Source: Acetobacteraceae bacterium
Lineage (GTDB): Bacteria > Pseudomonadota > Alphaproteobacteria > Acetobacterales > Acetobacteraceae
NCBI GenBank assembly: GCA_003506895.1
Contig: DNXO01000162.1
Location: 26,555 to 90,554, forward strand
Direction of reading: 5' to 3'
DNA length: 64,000 nt
The notes beneath the pieces were generated by a model, which was not told the origin of the DNA, did no database searches, and saw nothing but the letters and a program-made list of their open reading frames with translations. Position 1 is the stretch's first letter; the number at the start of each line of letters is the position of its first letter. The translations under genes and the position numbers were made by a program. Positions 34,437 to 44,238 of the stretch are shown in pieces.

Positions 34437-35194
34437 TCACCTACGACCTGAAGGGCAAGACCGCGCTGGTAACCGGCGGCGCGTCTGGCATCGGCTTCGC
34501 GACGGCGAAAATGCTGGCCGGCTTTGGCTGCACCGTCGCAATCAACTTCCTGGCGGACGACCGACGCGGTCCGGAAGCGGTGGACACGATCAACGACGCC
34601 GGCGGCAAGGCGATCATGGCGCCGGGCAGCGTTGGAGACGCGGTGGATTGCGTGGCGATGGTCAACAAGGCGGTGGCCGATCTGGGCCGGCTGGACCTGC
34701 TGTTTGCCAACGCCGGCACGCCCGGAACCAGCCGGAAGATCAACCCGGCGGAACTCGACATGATCACCGAGGAACTCTGGCAAACCCTGTTGCAGGTCAA
34801 CCTGCTGGGCGTGTTCCGCTGCGCCAAGACCGCCGCCCCTGCGCTGAAAGCCGCCAACGGGGCAATCGTCAGCACGGCCTCGATCGCGGGGCTGGGCCGA
34901 GCGGGGAGCAGCTTGGCCTACGGCGCCACCAAGGCTGGCGTGGTTAGCCTGACGCAAAACCTTGCTCGGGCGCTGGCCCCCGAAGTGCGGGTGAACGCGA
35001 TCGCGCCGGGTGCGGTGGACAGTTCTTGGATGGTGAACTGGACCAACGAGGAACGGCAGCAGTCGATCGAGCGGGCGCTGCTGAAACGGCGGTGCCAGCC
35101 GGAGGATTTGGCCGAGGTCGTGCTGTTCCTGGGCTTTGGGGCGGCGATGGTCACGGGTCAGACAATCACGGTGGACGGAGGCCTGACGCTTTAA
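34433..35194 (+). CDS. Short-chain dehydrogenase/reductase
   Basis: A 253-residue classical SDR. The cofactor motif TGGASGIGFATAKML is near residue 14, the catalytic Ser is in the segment VSTASIAGLGRAGS, and the Tyr/Lys pair is in AYGATKAGV. It overlaps the preceding dehydrogenase stop by 4 bases (ATGA). A ketone or alcohol of the same pathway is the expected substrate; cofactor preference is not clear. Confidence 0.92.
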   Translation: MITYDLKGKTALVTGGASGIGFATAKMLAGFGCTVAINFLADDRRGPEAVDTINDAGGKAIMAPGSVGDAVDCVAMVNKAVADLGRLDLLFANAGTPGTSRKINPAELDMITEELWQTLLQVNLLGVFRCAKTAAPALKAANGAIVSTASIAGLGRAGSSLAYGATKAGVVSLTQNLARALAPEVRVNAIAPGAVDSSWMVNWTNEERQQSIERALLKRRCQPEDLAEVVLFLGFGAAMVTGQTITVDGGLTL

Positions 35195-35321
35195 CGGGTT
35201 GCTTCCATCCCGCTGGGGTGACAGAGGGGACGCAGGACAAAACATTTGTGAATTATCACTTTTCGTTCATCGGGCGCTGCTTCAATGTGGCTTTCGACCT
35301 TGCCCCCGGGATGCCTAGTGA

Positions 35322-36629
35322 ATGGACCAGCCGAATCCCTCGCACGACGCCGAGCGCGCGGCCCCGACGCTTGGGCCGCGCCTCAGCCGGCGTGTGCAAC
35401 TCACTGTGCTCGGGCTCGCCGTCGCGTTGATCTTGGCTGGCTTCTTCGTTGGCCCTGCACTGGTGCATCTGGCTGGCCTGGGAACCCATCCGGCATCGAG
35501 CGAGGAAGAACCCTCCGCGGTTGAGGGGGAGACTTTCAGGGCGACCGAAAAGCAATGGCAGTTGCTCAATATCCAGCCGGTGAGGGAGTTGGCGTTTCAG
35601 GACAGCTTTGAAACCGATGGCCGCATCGCGCTGGACGACGATCTGGTGACGCCGGTGTTTTCGCCGTTCTCCGGCCACGTCACGAAGCTGCTGGTGCGGG
35701 CTGGCGACGTGGTGCATCGGGGCGACCCGCTGTTCACCATCCAGGCCACGGAACTGGCGCAGGCCCAGAACGACGTGATCAGCGCGGTCGCCGCACTGAA
35801 AACCGCCAAGGCACAGTTGAGCCTGGCAACCACGAACGAAAAGCGGCAGCACGATTTGTATTCCGCCCAAGGTGCGGCATTGAAGGATTGGCAGCAGGCC
35901 CAAGTCGACCTGGCCACGGCGCAAGGCGGCATGAACAGCGCGTCCATCGCCCTGGCGGCGGTGCGAAGCCGGCTGCGGATCCTGGGGAAGACCGACCGCG
36001 ACATCGAACAAATCGAGGCCACGCCCGACGTGCTGCACCTGGATGCGGACAGCGTGGTCAGCGCACCGATTGGCGGCACGGTGGTGCAGCGGCAGATCGG
36101 CCTGGGCCAGAACATCGTCAGCGCCGCGTCGGGCGCGTCCAGCCCGGTCTTCATGATCGGCGATCTGTCGAAGGTCTGGCTGGTGGCGAACGCCAGGGAG
36201 GACAGCGCGCCATTTCTTCAAAGAGGCGACACGGTCCAGGCAACCGTCGTCGCCCTGCCGGGACAAACCTTCACCGCGCGGTTGACCTACGTCGCCGCCT
36301 CCATCGATCCAAACACCCATCGCCTGCCGGTGCATACCGAACTGGACAATTCAGATGGCGCCTTGAAGCCGGAGATGCTGGCCTCATTCCGCATCCTCAG
36401 CGGAAGCGTATCCTCTGCCCCCGCGATCCCGGAGTCAGCCTTGGTTTACGAAGGTGAATCCGCCCATGTCTGGGTTGCGAACGCCCAGACGCACGCACTG
36501 GAGATACGTCAGGTGAAGCTCGGCCGGATGCACAACGGCATGGTCGAGGCCACCGACGGCGTGCGTGCCGGCGAGGAGATCGTGACCGCCGGGGCGCTGT
36601 TCATCGACCGTGCCGTGACCGGCGACTAG
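35322..36629 (+). CDS. RND efflux periplasmic adaptor (CzcB/CusB-like)
   Basis: A 435-residue membrane fusion protein. One N-terminal membrane anchor (VQLTVLGLAVALILAGFFVG, about 25-45) is followed by the lipoyl/barrel-sandwich halves around a coiled-coil hairpin (about 120-215), and a C-terminal beta-barrel with VWLVANAREDSAPFLQRGD. It bridges the RND pump and the outer-membrane channel. It starts the efflux operon, 11 bases before the pump gene. No metal sensor is adjacent. Confidence 0.9.
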   Translation: MDQPNPSHDAERAAPTLGPRLSRRVQLTVLGLAVALILAGFFVGPALVHLAGLGTHPASSEEEPSAVEGETFRATEKQWQLLNIQPVRELAFQDSFETDGRIALDDDLVTPVFSPFSGHVTKLLVRAGDVVHRGDPLFTIQATELAQAQNDVISAVAALKTAKAQLSLATTNEKRQHDLYSAQGAALKDWQQAQVDLATAQGGMNSASIALAAVRSRLRILGKTDRDIEQIEATPDVLHLDADSVVSAPIGGTVVQRQIGLGQNIVSAASGASSPVFMIGDLSKVWLVANAREDSAPFLQRGDTVQATVVALPGQTFTARLTYVAASIDPNTHRLPVHTELDNSDGALKPEMLASFRILSGSVSSAPAIPESALVYEGESAHVWVANAQTHALEIRQVKLGRMHNGMVEATDGVRAGEEIVTAGALFIDRAVTGD

Positions 36630-36640
36630 GGGCCGATACG

Positions 36641-39600
36641 ATGGGCCAACTGATCGTCCTCGCGCTGAAGCAACGGATCCTGATGTTCGTCATCATGGTG
36701 GTGGTGTTCGCCGGCGGCGTCGCCGCGTTCATGAAGCTGAACATCGAGGCATATCCCGACCCGGTGCCACCGCTGGTGGACATCATCGTTCAGAGTCCTG
36801 GTTCCTCGGCGGAGGAAATGGAAAGGAACATGACGATCCCGGTCGAAATCCAGATGGCCGGCATCCCCAATGTTACAGCTATCCGGACGATCTCATTATT
36901 CGGGCTGTCCGACATTAAGGTGCAGTTCACCTACGACTTCACCTATGAGCAGGCCGAACAGTGGGTCATCAACCGGCTGTCGCAGCTTCCCCCTCTGCCG
37001 AACAACGTGACGCCGCAAATCTCCCCGGAAAGTCCGATCGGCGAGATCATGCGATATCGCGTTGCAGGTGCTCCCGGCTACTCGGTCACCGATTTGAAGA
37101 CGATCGAGGATTGGATGCTGGAGCGCCGGTTTAAGGCGGTGCCAGGTGTGGTCGATGTCAATGGCTGGGGTGGCAAAACCAAGACCTATGAAGTCGCCAT
37201 CGACCAGAACAAACTGATCCATTACGGACTGACGATCCCGCAGGTGATCGCCGGGCTGAACAACGCCAACGTGAATGTCGGCGGTCAGACGGTTGACTTC
37301 GGCGCCCAGTCCGCGGTGGTGCGGGGCGTTGGCTTGATCCAGTCGCTGGACCATATCCGCGATACGATGGTTGCACAGAATAACGGCGCACCGGTTCTGA
37401 TCAGCGACATCGCCACCGTGACAATCGGCAACCAGCCGCGGCTGGGTATCGCCGGTCAGGATTCCGACGACGACATCGTGCAGGGCATCGTGCTGATGCG
37501 GCGCGGCGCACAAAGCCTGCCGACGATCCGGCGCGTCGAGGCGTTGATCGAACACATCAACACCTCCAACATTCTGCCCCCCGGCGTGCATATCGAGAAG
37601 ATCTATGACCGGTCGGACCTGATCAACGTCACGACCCACACCGTGTTGCATAACATGGCGGAGGGCATGGTCCTGATCTTCATCCTGCAATACATCTTCC
37701 TGGGCAATCTGCGGGCCGCGCTGATCACCTCGGCGACGATCCCGTTTGCGCTGGCCTTTGCCATCGGCTTGCTGCTGCTGACCGGTGAGTCGGCCAATCT
37801 GCTGTCGGTCGGCGCCATCGACTTCGGCCTGGTGGTGGATGCAACCGTGATCATGGTGGAGAATATCACCCGCCGGCTGTCGCAACCGGCATCGGTGCGG
37901 TTCGCACGCTCCACGGCCGTGCATCAGGCCAGCGCCGGCGCCGATCTCGGCGGCAGGTTCGCGGTCATCGCGTTCGCCGCGACCGAGGTCAACACGGGCA
38001 TCTTCTTCTCCGCCGCGATCATCATCGCCGGCTTCGTGCCGCTGTTCACCATGAGCGGGATCGAGGGCCACATCTTCGGCCCGATGGCCAAGACCTATGC
38101 CTATGCCATCGTCGGCGGCCTGATCGCGACATTCACCGTGACTCCGGCCCTGTGTGCGATGCTGCTGCGACACAGGGAAAGCGAGAAAGACACGCTTCCG
38201 GTCCGCGTGATGCACAAGGTTTACGAACCGGTCGTGGGCTTCGCGCTGGCGAACAAGGCTCTGACCCTGGGCGGGCTGGCCGTGCTGCTGTTCTTCGCCG
38301 GCGTGGAGATGCGGACCCTGGGACTGGAGTTTCTGCCCAAGCTGGAGGAGGGCAATCTTTGGATCCGAGCGACGATGCCGGCCTCGATCTCGCTGGATGG
38401 GGGGGCGCCGTATGTCGATAGGATGCGGCGCGTCATCAAGGCGTACCCCGAGGTCGTCACCGTGGTGTCGCAGCATGGAAGGCCCGACGACGGAACCGAC
38501 GCGACTGGCTTCTTCAATGCCGAATTCTTCGTACCGTTGAAGCCGTTCGACACTTGGCCCGTCGGGGTGGACAAGGAAGCCCTGGTGGATTCCATGACAA
38601 AGCAACTCGCCGAGAAATTTCCCGGCGTCGATTTCAATTTTTCGCAGTACATCGAAGATAATGTCGAAGAAGCAGCATCCGGTGTGAAGGGCGAGAACTC
38701 GATCAAGCTGTTTGGCGGCGACCTCGCGACGCTGGAAGCGACGGCGAACAAGATCAAGGACGTGATGGCCACGGTGCCCGGTGTCGCCGATCTGGCGGTG
38801 TTCACCGAACTGGGCCAGCCGACCGTGCGGATCGACATCGATCGGGCGAAAGCCGCGCGCTATGGGCTGGCACCGGGTGATATCAACACCACCATTCAGG
38901 CGGCGGTGGGCGGACAGGCCGCGGGCGACCTGTTTGAACGCGACTCGGACCGGCATTTCCCAATCATTGTCCGTCTGGCGCCCGAATATCGAAAAAGTCT
39001 GGATGCGATCCGCCAGATCGTGATCGGGGCGCCGAACTCCAACGGCAATGGCATCGTGCCGATCCCGTTGACCGGCGTGGCCGATATCAAACTCACATCC
39101 GGGGCATCGTTCATCTACCGCGAGGGGCAAGAGCGCTATATCCCGATCAAATTCAGCGTTCGCGGCCGCGATCTAGGCACTACGGTGCTGGACGCGCAAA
39201 GGAAGGTCGAGGAAGCGGTCGTTATCCCCGGCGGATACCATCTGGAGTGGGCCGGGGAGTTCGGCAACCTGCAGGAAGCCGTGTCGCGGCTGAAGGTCGT
39301 CGTGCCGTTCGCCATCGCCCTGATCTGCGCGCTGCTTTATGTGAATTTCGGCACAATCACAGACATGCTGCTGGCGGCGAGCGTCATACCGCTTGCCATG
39401 GTCGGCGGAATTTTCGCGCTGTTCGCGACGGGTACACCGTTCAGCGTGTCGGCAGCCATCGGGTTCATCGCGCTGTTCGGCATCTCCGCTATGGACGGGA
39501 TTATTGTGCTGACATCCTACAACTCCGCCATCGACTCTGGTGCCGACCGCACCATGGCTATCCTGCGGACCTGCCAGACGCAGATGCGGCCGGTGCTGAT

Positions 39601-39814
39601 GACATGCATGGTCGCGTGCGTCGGCCTGCTTCCGGCCGCTTTTTCGAACGGGATCGGCTCCCAGGTGCAGAAGCCGCTCGCCCTGGTGGTCGTCGGCGGG
39701 ATCTTGCTGGCGCCGGTCCTGATCCTGATCGTGCTTCCGGTGTTGATCGATTTGTTCTCCAAACGGGCTGACCGGCGTGACCAGTATCAGACCGCGGCAG
39801 AGACAGCGGAATGA
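36641..39814 (+). CDS. HME-type RND efflux pump (CzcA/CusA family)
   Basis: A 1057-residue inner-membrane proton antiporter with the standard RND layout of twelve helices and two large periplasmic loops. The fourth-helix motif SVGAIDFGLVVDATVIMVEN carries D-x5-D-x6-E spacing, the proton-relay signature of heavy-metal (HME) pumps such as CzcA. The predicted cargo is a divalent metal (Co, Zn, Ni, Cd) or Cu/Ag, but the exact ion cannot be read. It is flanked by the adaptor and channel genes, forming a complete tripartite operon. Confidence 0.92.
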   Translation: MGQLIVLALKQRILMFVIMVVVFAGGVAAFMKLNIEAYPDPVPPLVDIIVQSPGSSAEEMERNMTIPVEIQMAGIPNVTAIRTISLFGLSDIKVQFTYDFTYEQAEQWVINRLSQLPPLPNNVTPQISPESPIGEIMRYRVAGAPGYSVTDLKTIEDWMLERRFKAVPGVVDVNGWGGKTKTYEVAIDQNKLIHYGLTIPQVIAGLNNANVNVGGQTVDFGAQSAVVRGVGLIQSLDHIRDTMVAQNNGAPVLISDIATVTIGNQPRLGIAGQDSDDDIVQGIVLMRRGAQSLPTIRRVEALIEHINTSNILPPGVHIEKIYDRSDLINVTTHTVLHNMAEGMVLIFILQYIFLGNLRAALITSATIPFALAFAIGLLLLTGESANLLSVGAIDFGLVVDATVIMVENITRRLSQPASVRFARSTAVHQASAGADLGGRFAVIAFAATEVNTGIFFSAAIIIAGFVPLFTMSGIEGHIFGPMAKTYAYAIVGGLIATFTVTPALCAMLLRHRESEKDTLPVRVMHKVYEPVVGFALANKALTLGGLAVLLFFAGVEMRTLGLEFLPKLEEGNLWIRATMPASISLDGGAPYVDRMRRVIKAYPEVVTVVSQHGRPDDGTDATGFFNAEFFVPLKPFDTWPVGVDKEALVDSMTKQLAEKFPGVDFNFSQYIEDNVEEAASGVKGENSIKLFGGDLATLEATANKIKDVMATVPGVADLAVFTELGQPTVRIDIDRAKAARYGLAPGDINTTIQAAVGGQAAGDLFERDSDRHFPIIVRLAPEYRKSLDAIRQIVIGAPNSNGNGIVPIPLTGVADIKLTSGASFIYREGQERYIPIKFSVRGRDLGTTVLDAQRKVEEAVVIPGGYHLEWAGEFGNLQEAVSRLKVVVPFAIALICALLYVNFGTITDMLLAASVIPLAMVGGIFALFATGTPFSVSAAIGFIALFGISAMDGIIVLTSYNSAIDSGADRTMAILRTCQTQMRPVLMTCMVACVGLLPAAFSNGIGSQVQKPLALVVVGGILLAPVLILIVLPVLIDLFSKRADRRDQYQTAAETAE

Positions 39815-41307
39815 CCGCTCGCCCGCTGACTGCCCTGCCCCTAATTTTGACCCTGCTTGGCGGGTGTGCCGTTGGGCCTGACTTCCAGACTCCCCAGGCG
39901 CCAGCCGCCGCCGGTTATGGCAAGGACATCGTGCTCCCGCCCGCCGGCGACACAACGCAACGCCTGGTGCCGGACGGAGATGTCGCCGCCGACTGGTGGC
40001 ACATTTTTCAATCCGAACCCCTGAATACCCTGGTGCGGCAGGCACTGGCCACCAACCCGACAATCGCTGCCGGTCAGGCCGCCCTGCGCCAGGCTCTGGA
40101 GAACGTCGCCGCTCAGCGCGGCTTCTTCTATCCGTCAGTGTCCGCGGGCGTCGATGCGAGCCGCAACCTGACGCCACTGGCGGCGGTCTCACCCGCGGGC
40201 CCGAACGGCAACCCCTACTACAGCCTGATCACACCCCAGTTGAACGTGTCCTTTGCCCCGGATGTGTTCGGCGCCAACCGGCGGGCATTGGAATCGTTGC
40301 AGGCCCAGGCGGACAATCAGCGGTTCATGCTGGAGGCGACATGGGTCACACTGACATCGAATATCGTGGCGGCGGCAATTCAGGAGGGGTCGCTGCGGGG
40401 GCAAATTCAGACGATCGAGCAAACCGTCCGGATCGAGACCGATCTTCTGACGATCCTGCGTGCCCAGCAGCGGCTTGGGCAGGTATCAGGGGGCGACGTC
40501 GCGGCGCAGGAAGCGGCACTGGCGCAGGCGCAACAGCAACTGCCGCCGTTACGCAAGCAACTGGCTCAACAGCGCGATGCGCTGATCGCGCTGGCGGGCC
40601 GGTTTCCCGACGAAGATATCACGCAGACGTTCGATCTGACCTCGTTCCGGTTGCCCGCCGAATTGCCTGTCAGCCTGCCCGCGGATCTAGTGAAACAGCG
40701 CCCGGATGTGCGGCAGGCGGAAGAGAACCTGCATGCCGCGAGCGCCAATATCGGTCAGGCTGTCGCGGCCAGATTGCCGCAGATCACGCTGACGGCGCAG
40801 GTGGGAAACAGTGCGAACAGCGCCGGCAACCTGTTCACACCGGGAACGAATTTCTGGAGCCTGACGGGCGGCCTGACGCAGCCTTTGTTCGATGGCTTCG
40901 CGCTGATGCACCGCCAGCGCGCCGCCCAGGCCGCATTCGATCAGGCTGCCGCGCAATATCAGGGCACGGTGTTGAGCGCGTTCCAGAATGTCGCCGATGC
41001 GCTGAGGGCTTTGCAGTCCGATGCCGATGCCGTCAATGCTGCCTCGGCAGCGGAGCAAGCAGCGGGACGCAGTCTGGTGATTGCGCGCAAGCAACTGCAA
41101 TTAGGGCAAGTTGCCTACCTGACGCTGTTGAACGCGGAAAATACCTATGCCCAGGCTCGGCTTTTGCAAGTTCAAGCCCAGGCTGCCCGTTTGGCGGATA
41201 CCGCGGCGCTGTTTCAGGCGTTGGGGGGCGGTTGGTGGCATCGCATACCGGCCGCTGAAAACACACTCCAAAAAGCAGGCCAGGAGATGCCCCCTGGCCT
41301 GCCGTAG
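39811..41307 (+). CDS. Outer-membrane efflux channel (NodT/TolC-type lipoprotein)
   Basis: A 498-residue TolC-family channel. The signal peptide ends in a lipobox (LTLLGGC, Cys at about residue 19), and CAVGPDFQTPQAPAAAGYG is the characteristic NodT opening. Two OEP coiled-coil repeats follow, with the second near VKQRPDVRQAEENLHAASAN. It overlaps the pump gene by 4 bases. Its last 33 bases contain a hairpin that acts as a terminator for the convergent porin gene. Confidence 0.92.
   Translation: MTARPLTALPLILTLLGGCAVGPDFQTPQAPAAAGYGKDIVLPPAGDTTQRLVPDGDVAADWWHIFQSEPLNTLVRQALATNPTIAAGQAALRQALENVAAQRGFFYPSVSAGVDASRNLTPLAAVSPAGPNGNPYYSLITPQLNVSFAPDVFGANRRALESLQAQADNQRFMLEATWVTLTSNIVAAAIQEGSLRGQIQTIEQTVRIETDLLTILRAQQRLGQVSGGDVAAQEAALAQAQQQLPPLRKQLAQQRDALIALAGRFPDEDITQTFDLTSFRLPAELPVSLPADLVKQRPDVRQAEENLHAASANIGQAVAARLPQITLTAQVGNSANSAGNLFTPGTNFWSLTGGLTQPLFDGFALMHRQRAAQAAFDQAAAQYQGTVLSAFQNVADALRALQSDADAVNAASAAEQAAGRSLVIARKQLQLGQVAYLTLLNAENTYAQARLLQVQAQAARLADTAALFQALGGGWWHRIPAAENTLQKAGQEMPPGLP
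41270..41302 (-). terminator. Intrinsic terminator of the porin gene, inside the channel gene 3' end
   Basis: On the minus strand GCAGGCCAGG and CCTGGCCTGC pair perfectly over 10 bp (plus-strand arms 41275-41284 and 41293-41302), followed by TTTTT (plus-strand 41270-41274). It lies about 31 bases past the porin stop and within the coding end of the convergent efflux channel gene. Confidence 0.8.
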
Positions 41308-41333
41308 CGTAGTCTAGATGTCGAACCGTTCGA

Positions 41334-42668
41334 TCAGAACGTCAGCACCATGTCTGACGCGATGGTGAACGACCCATTGTCCTTGTTGCTGTTAAAAGCC
41401 CTGGCGCCGCCAAAATCATGATCGTAACGGACCTCCGGGCGGATCAGCAGGCCAGAGATTGCCGCCGGCAGGTCGGCCGGCTTGTAGGTTACACCGACCG
41501 TGATCGCACCGTAGGTCGTCGCATGCAGCGCGGTCGTAAGGGGCGTCGGGAAGCCCTTTTGGTACTGATCGAAGCCGTTGTTGGCACCAAATCCGGCAAC
41601 AAAGAAATTGTTGTCGTCGCGATAGACTTCGGCGCGGCCGTTCAGCGTCAGCGTGTCGCTGATTGTATAGGCCGCATACTGGGCGATACCGAAAGCATTG
41701 GAGGCGGACGGTTTACCGGTCGCGTACCCAGTCGCCCCGAAGTCGTCGCGGATCAAGTTCAGCTCAGTCACCAGGGTTAGGTCACTTGTCGCCTTGTAGG
41801 TAATAACCACGTCGTTCTCATAACGGTAGTAACCGTCGGCATTGAACCTTGGCGTCAGGGCGCGAGTGGCGTTTTCCGGCCCGATATGGGTCAGTGCCAG
41901 AACGGTCAGGTTGCCGTCCAGCATGGTCAGGTTAACACCGCCAAGAAAGGCAACGGCGCTGTTGTTTTCACCCAGGGGCCCGAATGTTGTGTTCACGCCC
42001 GTATCGGCACCAAGATAGACATCCAGCAGACCGCTGACATGGCTGGTTGTCAGGACGCCGGTGTGCTTGAAGGGCAGGCCGAACTGGAAAATGTAAGAGT
42101 GCGAATAGAACGGATTGGTCGAAGGATCGATCGTTTCGAAACCGAGCGGCGTCGGGTATTGACCAGCCTTGATGTCGATACCGCCATCAAACAGAACCGG
42201 TAGATGCGCCAGCGCGTTTGCTTCGACGATGTCGAATTGATTACGGTCATACGGGTTGACCTGGTCGAACTCGCCCAGGAAGTGGGTATAGCGAGCGTCG
42301 GAACCATACATGCCCTGCAGCTTGAAGCCCCAGTCGAAATCTGTCGCCTTCGGATCGAGCGGCTTGTTCGCCGTCAACAGTATTTGGTTCAACAGGACCG
42401 TGTTCGGCTTGTCGGTCAGCAATTGGCCGAAATTCTGCTTCGGGCCGACCGGATTGAAGCTGACACCCACATCGCCCTGGGCAGACAGGTGGATACCGTT
42501 GATCCAATAGCCGGGTGGCGGCGCATCGGCAGAGGGGGCGACCGCGGGTTTCTCGGTTTCGGTCGCCGCGGCGGGTGCCGGTGTCTGAGCCGATGCCGGC
42601 ACGGTCGTCGCGACAATCGTCGCCGCGGCCGCAAGCAACGCGCCTTGCCAGAGTCTATTTGTCGTCAT
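41334..42668 (-). CDS. Beta-barrel porin (BBP2-like outer-membrane protein)
   Basis: A 444-residue outer-membrane protein. After a cleaved signal peptide (ALLAAAATIVATTVPASAQ) and a Pro/Ala linker come many amphipathic strands with the segment IKAGQYPTPLGFETIDPSTN, and it ends with a terminal Phe (ASDMVLTF), typical of OMP insertion. It resembles the BBP2 porin family. ATG 42668 fits the signal peptide; the frame extends 31 codons upstream. It lies just downstream of the amtB terminator, but the substrate is unknown. Confidence 0.83.
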   Translation of the reverse strand: MTTNRLWQGALLAAAATIVATTVPASAQTPAPAAATETEKPAVAPSADAPPPGYWINGIHLSAQGDVGVSFNPVGPKQNFGQLLTDKPNTVLLNQILLTANKPLDPKATDFDWGFKLQGMYGSDARYTHFLGEFDQVNPYDRNQFDIVEANALAHLPVLFDGGIDIKAGQYPTPLGFETIDPSTNPFYSHSYIFQFGLPFKHTGVLTTSHVSGLLDVYLGADTGVNTTFGPLGENNSAVAFLGGVNLTMLDGNLTVLALTHIGPENATRALTPRFNADGYYRYENDVVITYKATSDLTLVTELNLIRDDFGATGYATGKPSASNAFGIAQYAAYTISDTLTLNGRAEVYRDDNNFFVAGFGANNGFDQYQKGFPTPLTTALHATTYGAITVGVTYKPADLPAAISGLLIRPEVRYDHDFGGARAFNSNKDNGSFTIASDMVLTF

Positions 42669-42767
42669 TGTTTTGTATCCTGATCTGTGTGGACATATCC
42701 AAGCGTCCTGCAGCGGTCTATAAACCGTGATCGTTGCGCGAGGGTGTTCATGCGGCAACACATAGGC

Positions 42768-42800
42768 AAAAAAGGGCGCCCCGAAAAAGCCGAGACGCCC
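42768..42800 (-). terminator. Intrinsic terminator downstream of amtB
   Basis: On the minus strand GGGCGTCTCG pairs with CGGGGCGCCC (10 bp, two G-U wobbles, loop GCTTTTT), followed by TTTTTT at plus-strand 42768-42773. It stands 9 bases past the amtB stop and so closes the glnK-amtB operon. Confidence 0.8.
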
Positions 42801-42809
42801 CGTATTGCT

Positions 42810-44210
42810 TTAGAAAATCTGCTCGCCGTGCAGGACGATATCCAGACCTTCCCGTTCTTCTTCCTGGCCGACACGCAGGCCAACCAGGGCCTTCGTGATC
42901 ATCAGCAGGATCAGCGTCATGACACCGCTATAGACAACCGTGGAAAGCACGCCGATCGCTTGCAGCTTGAGCTGGTCAAGACCGCCCGGGCTACCGTCCG
43001 GAGTCGCGTCGGTGGCGGAGAGCGGCCCGTAGGAGAACACGCCGGTCAGCAGCGCGCCGATGATGCCACCGACCCCATGCACGCCGAAGGCGTCCAGGCT
43101 GTCGTCGTAACCCAGCATGTGCTTCAGGGTTGTCGCGGACCAGAAGCAGATCACGCCGGCGGCGACGCCGATGATGATCGAGGCACCGGGAAGCACGAAA
43201 CCCGAAGCCGGGGTGATCGCGACGAGGCCGGCAACGGCACCCGAAATCGCACCCAGGACCGAAGGCTTGCCCTTGGTGATCCACTCCGCGAACATCCAGC
43301 CCAAGGCGGCGGCGGCGGTGGCGATCTGCGTGACCGTCATGGCCATGCCGGCACGACCGTTGGCACCCACCGCGGAACCCGCGTTGAAGCCGAACCAGCC
43401 CACCCACAGCAGCGCCGCGCCGATGACGGCATAACCCACGTTATAGGGAGCCATGTTGTCGGTGCCGTAACCCACGCGCTTGCCGAGGACCAGGGCGCAC
43501 ACCAAGCCGGCAATGCCCGCGTTGATATGCACGACGGTGCCGCCAGCGAAGTCGAGCACGCCAAGCTGCGAGACCCAGCCGGTCGGCGCCCAAACCCAGT
43601 GGCAAACCGGCGAGTAAACCAGCAGCGACCACATGGTCATGAACAGGCACATGGCGGAGAACTTCATGCGATCGGCGAACGCACCGGCGATCAGCGCCGG
43701 GGTAATGATCGCGAAGGTCATCTGGAACATCATATAGACCGTCTCGGGGACGGTCTGAACGGCCGCCGCGTCGGTGCCCGCGCCCAACGTGAAGGCGATG
43801 TCAGCGCCCTTGGAGATGTTGGCCCCGATGCCGTTCAGCATGAACCGGGAGAAGTCGCCCATATAGGCGTTGCCGTTGGTAAAGGCGATGCTGTAGCCGG
43901 CGACGACCCAGACAATCGTGACGATGCAGCAGATCGCGAACGACTGCATCATGGTCGCCAACACGTTCTTCTTGCGGACCATGCCGGCGTAGAACAGCGC
44001 CAAGCCCGGAATGGTCATCAACAGCACCAGCGCGGTGCTGGTCAGCATCCACGCGGTGTCACCGGTATCGATCTTCGGGGGGCCGGCAGCGGCGGCAGCG
44101 GTGGCAGCCGCGGCGGCCGCCGGTGCCGCATCGTCGGCGAGTGCCGGAAGGGCGAGCAACAAAGCGAACATCAGCCCGCTAAGTCCCCAATATAAACGGG
44201 GTCTCTTCAT
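42810..44210 (-). CDS. amtB: Ammonium transporter AmtB
   Basis: A 466-residue inner-membrane ammonium channel. A cleavable signal peptide, then a low-complexity alanine-rich stretch, precede eleven transmembrane helices. Conserved blocks are GGTVVHINAGIAGLVCALVL and the FGVHGVGGIIGALLTGVFS region, holding the pore His pair. It scavenges ammonium under nitrogen limitation and is blocked by GlnK. It follows glnK by 28 bases on the minus strand and has its own terminator. Confidence 0.96.
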   Translation of the reverse strand: MKRPRLYWGLSGLMFALLLALPALADDAAPAAAAAATAAAAAGPPKIDTGDTAWMLTSTALVLLMTIPGLALFYAGMVRKKNVLATMMQSFAICCIVTIVWVVAGYSIAFTNGNAYMGDFSRFMLNGIGANISKGADIAFTLGAGTDAAAVQTVPETVYMMFQMTFAIITPALIAGAFADRMKFSAMCLFMTMWSLLVYSPVCHWVWAPTGWVSQLGVLDFAGGTVVHINAGIAGLVCALVLGKRVGYGTDNMAPYNVGYAVIGAALLWVGWFGFNAGSAVGANGRAGMAMTVTQIATAAAALGWMFAEWITKGKPSVLGAISGAVAGLVAITPASGFVLPGASIIIGVAAGVICFWSATTLKHMLGYDDSLDAFGVHGVGGIIGALLTGVFSYGPLSATDATPDGSPGGLDQLKLQAIGVLSTVVYSGVMTLILLMITKALVGLRVGQEEEREGLDIVLHGEQIF

Positions 44211-44238
44211 AGTCCTGTTTCCCTATCTTTCTTGCGGA

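Noticed and set aside
36896..39130. 744-codon minus-strand frame opposite the RND pump
   Set aside because: Antisense shadow of a GC-rich gene with strong family signature on the plus strand.
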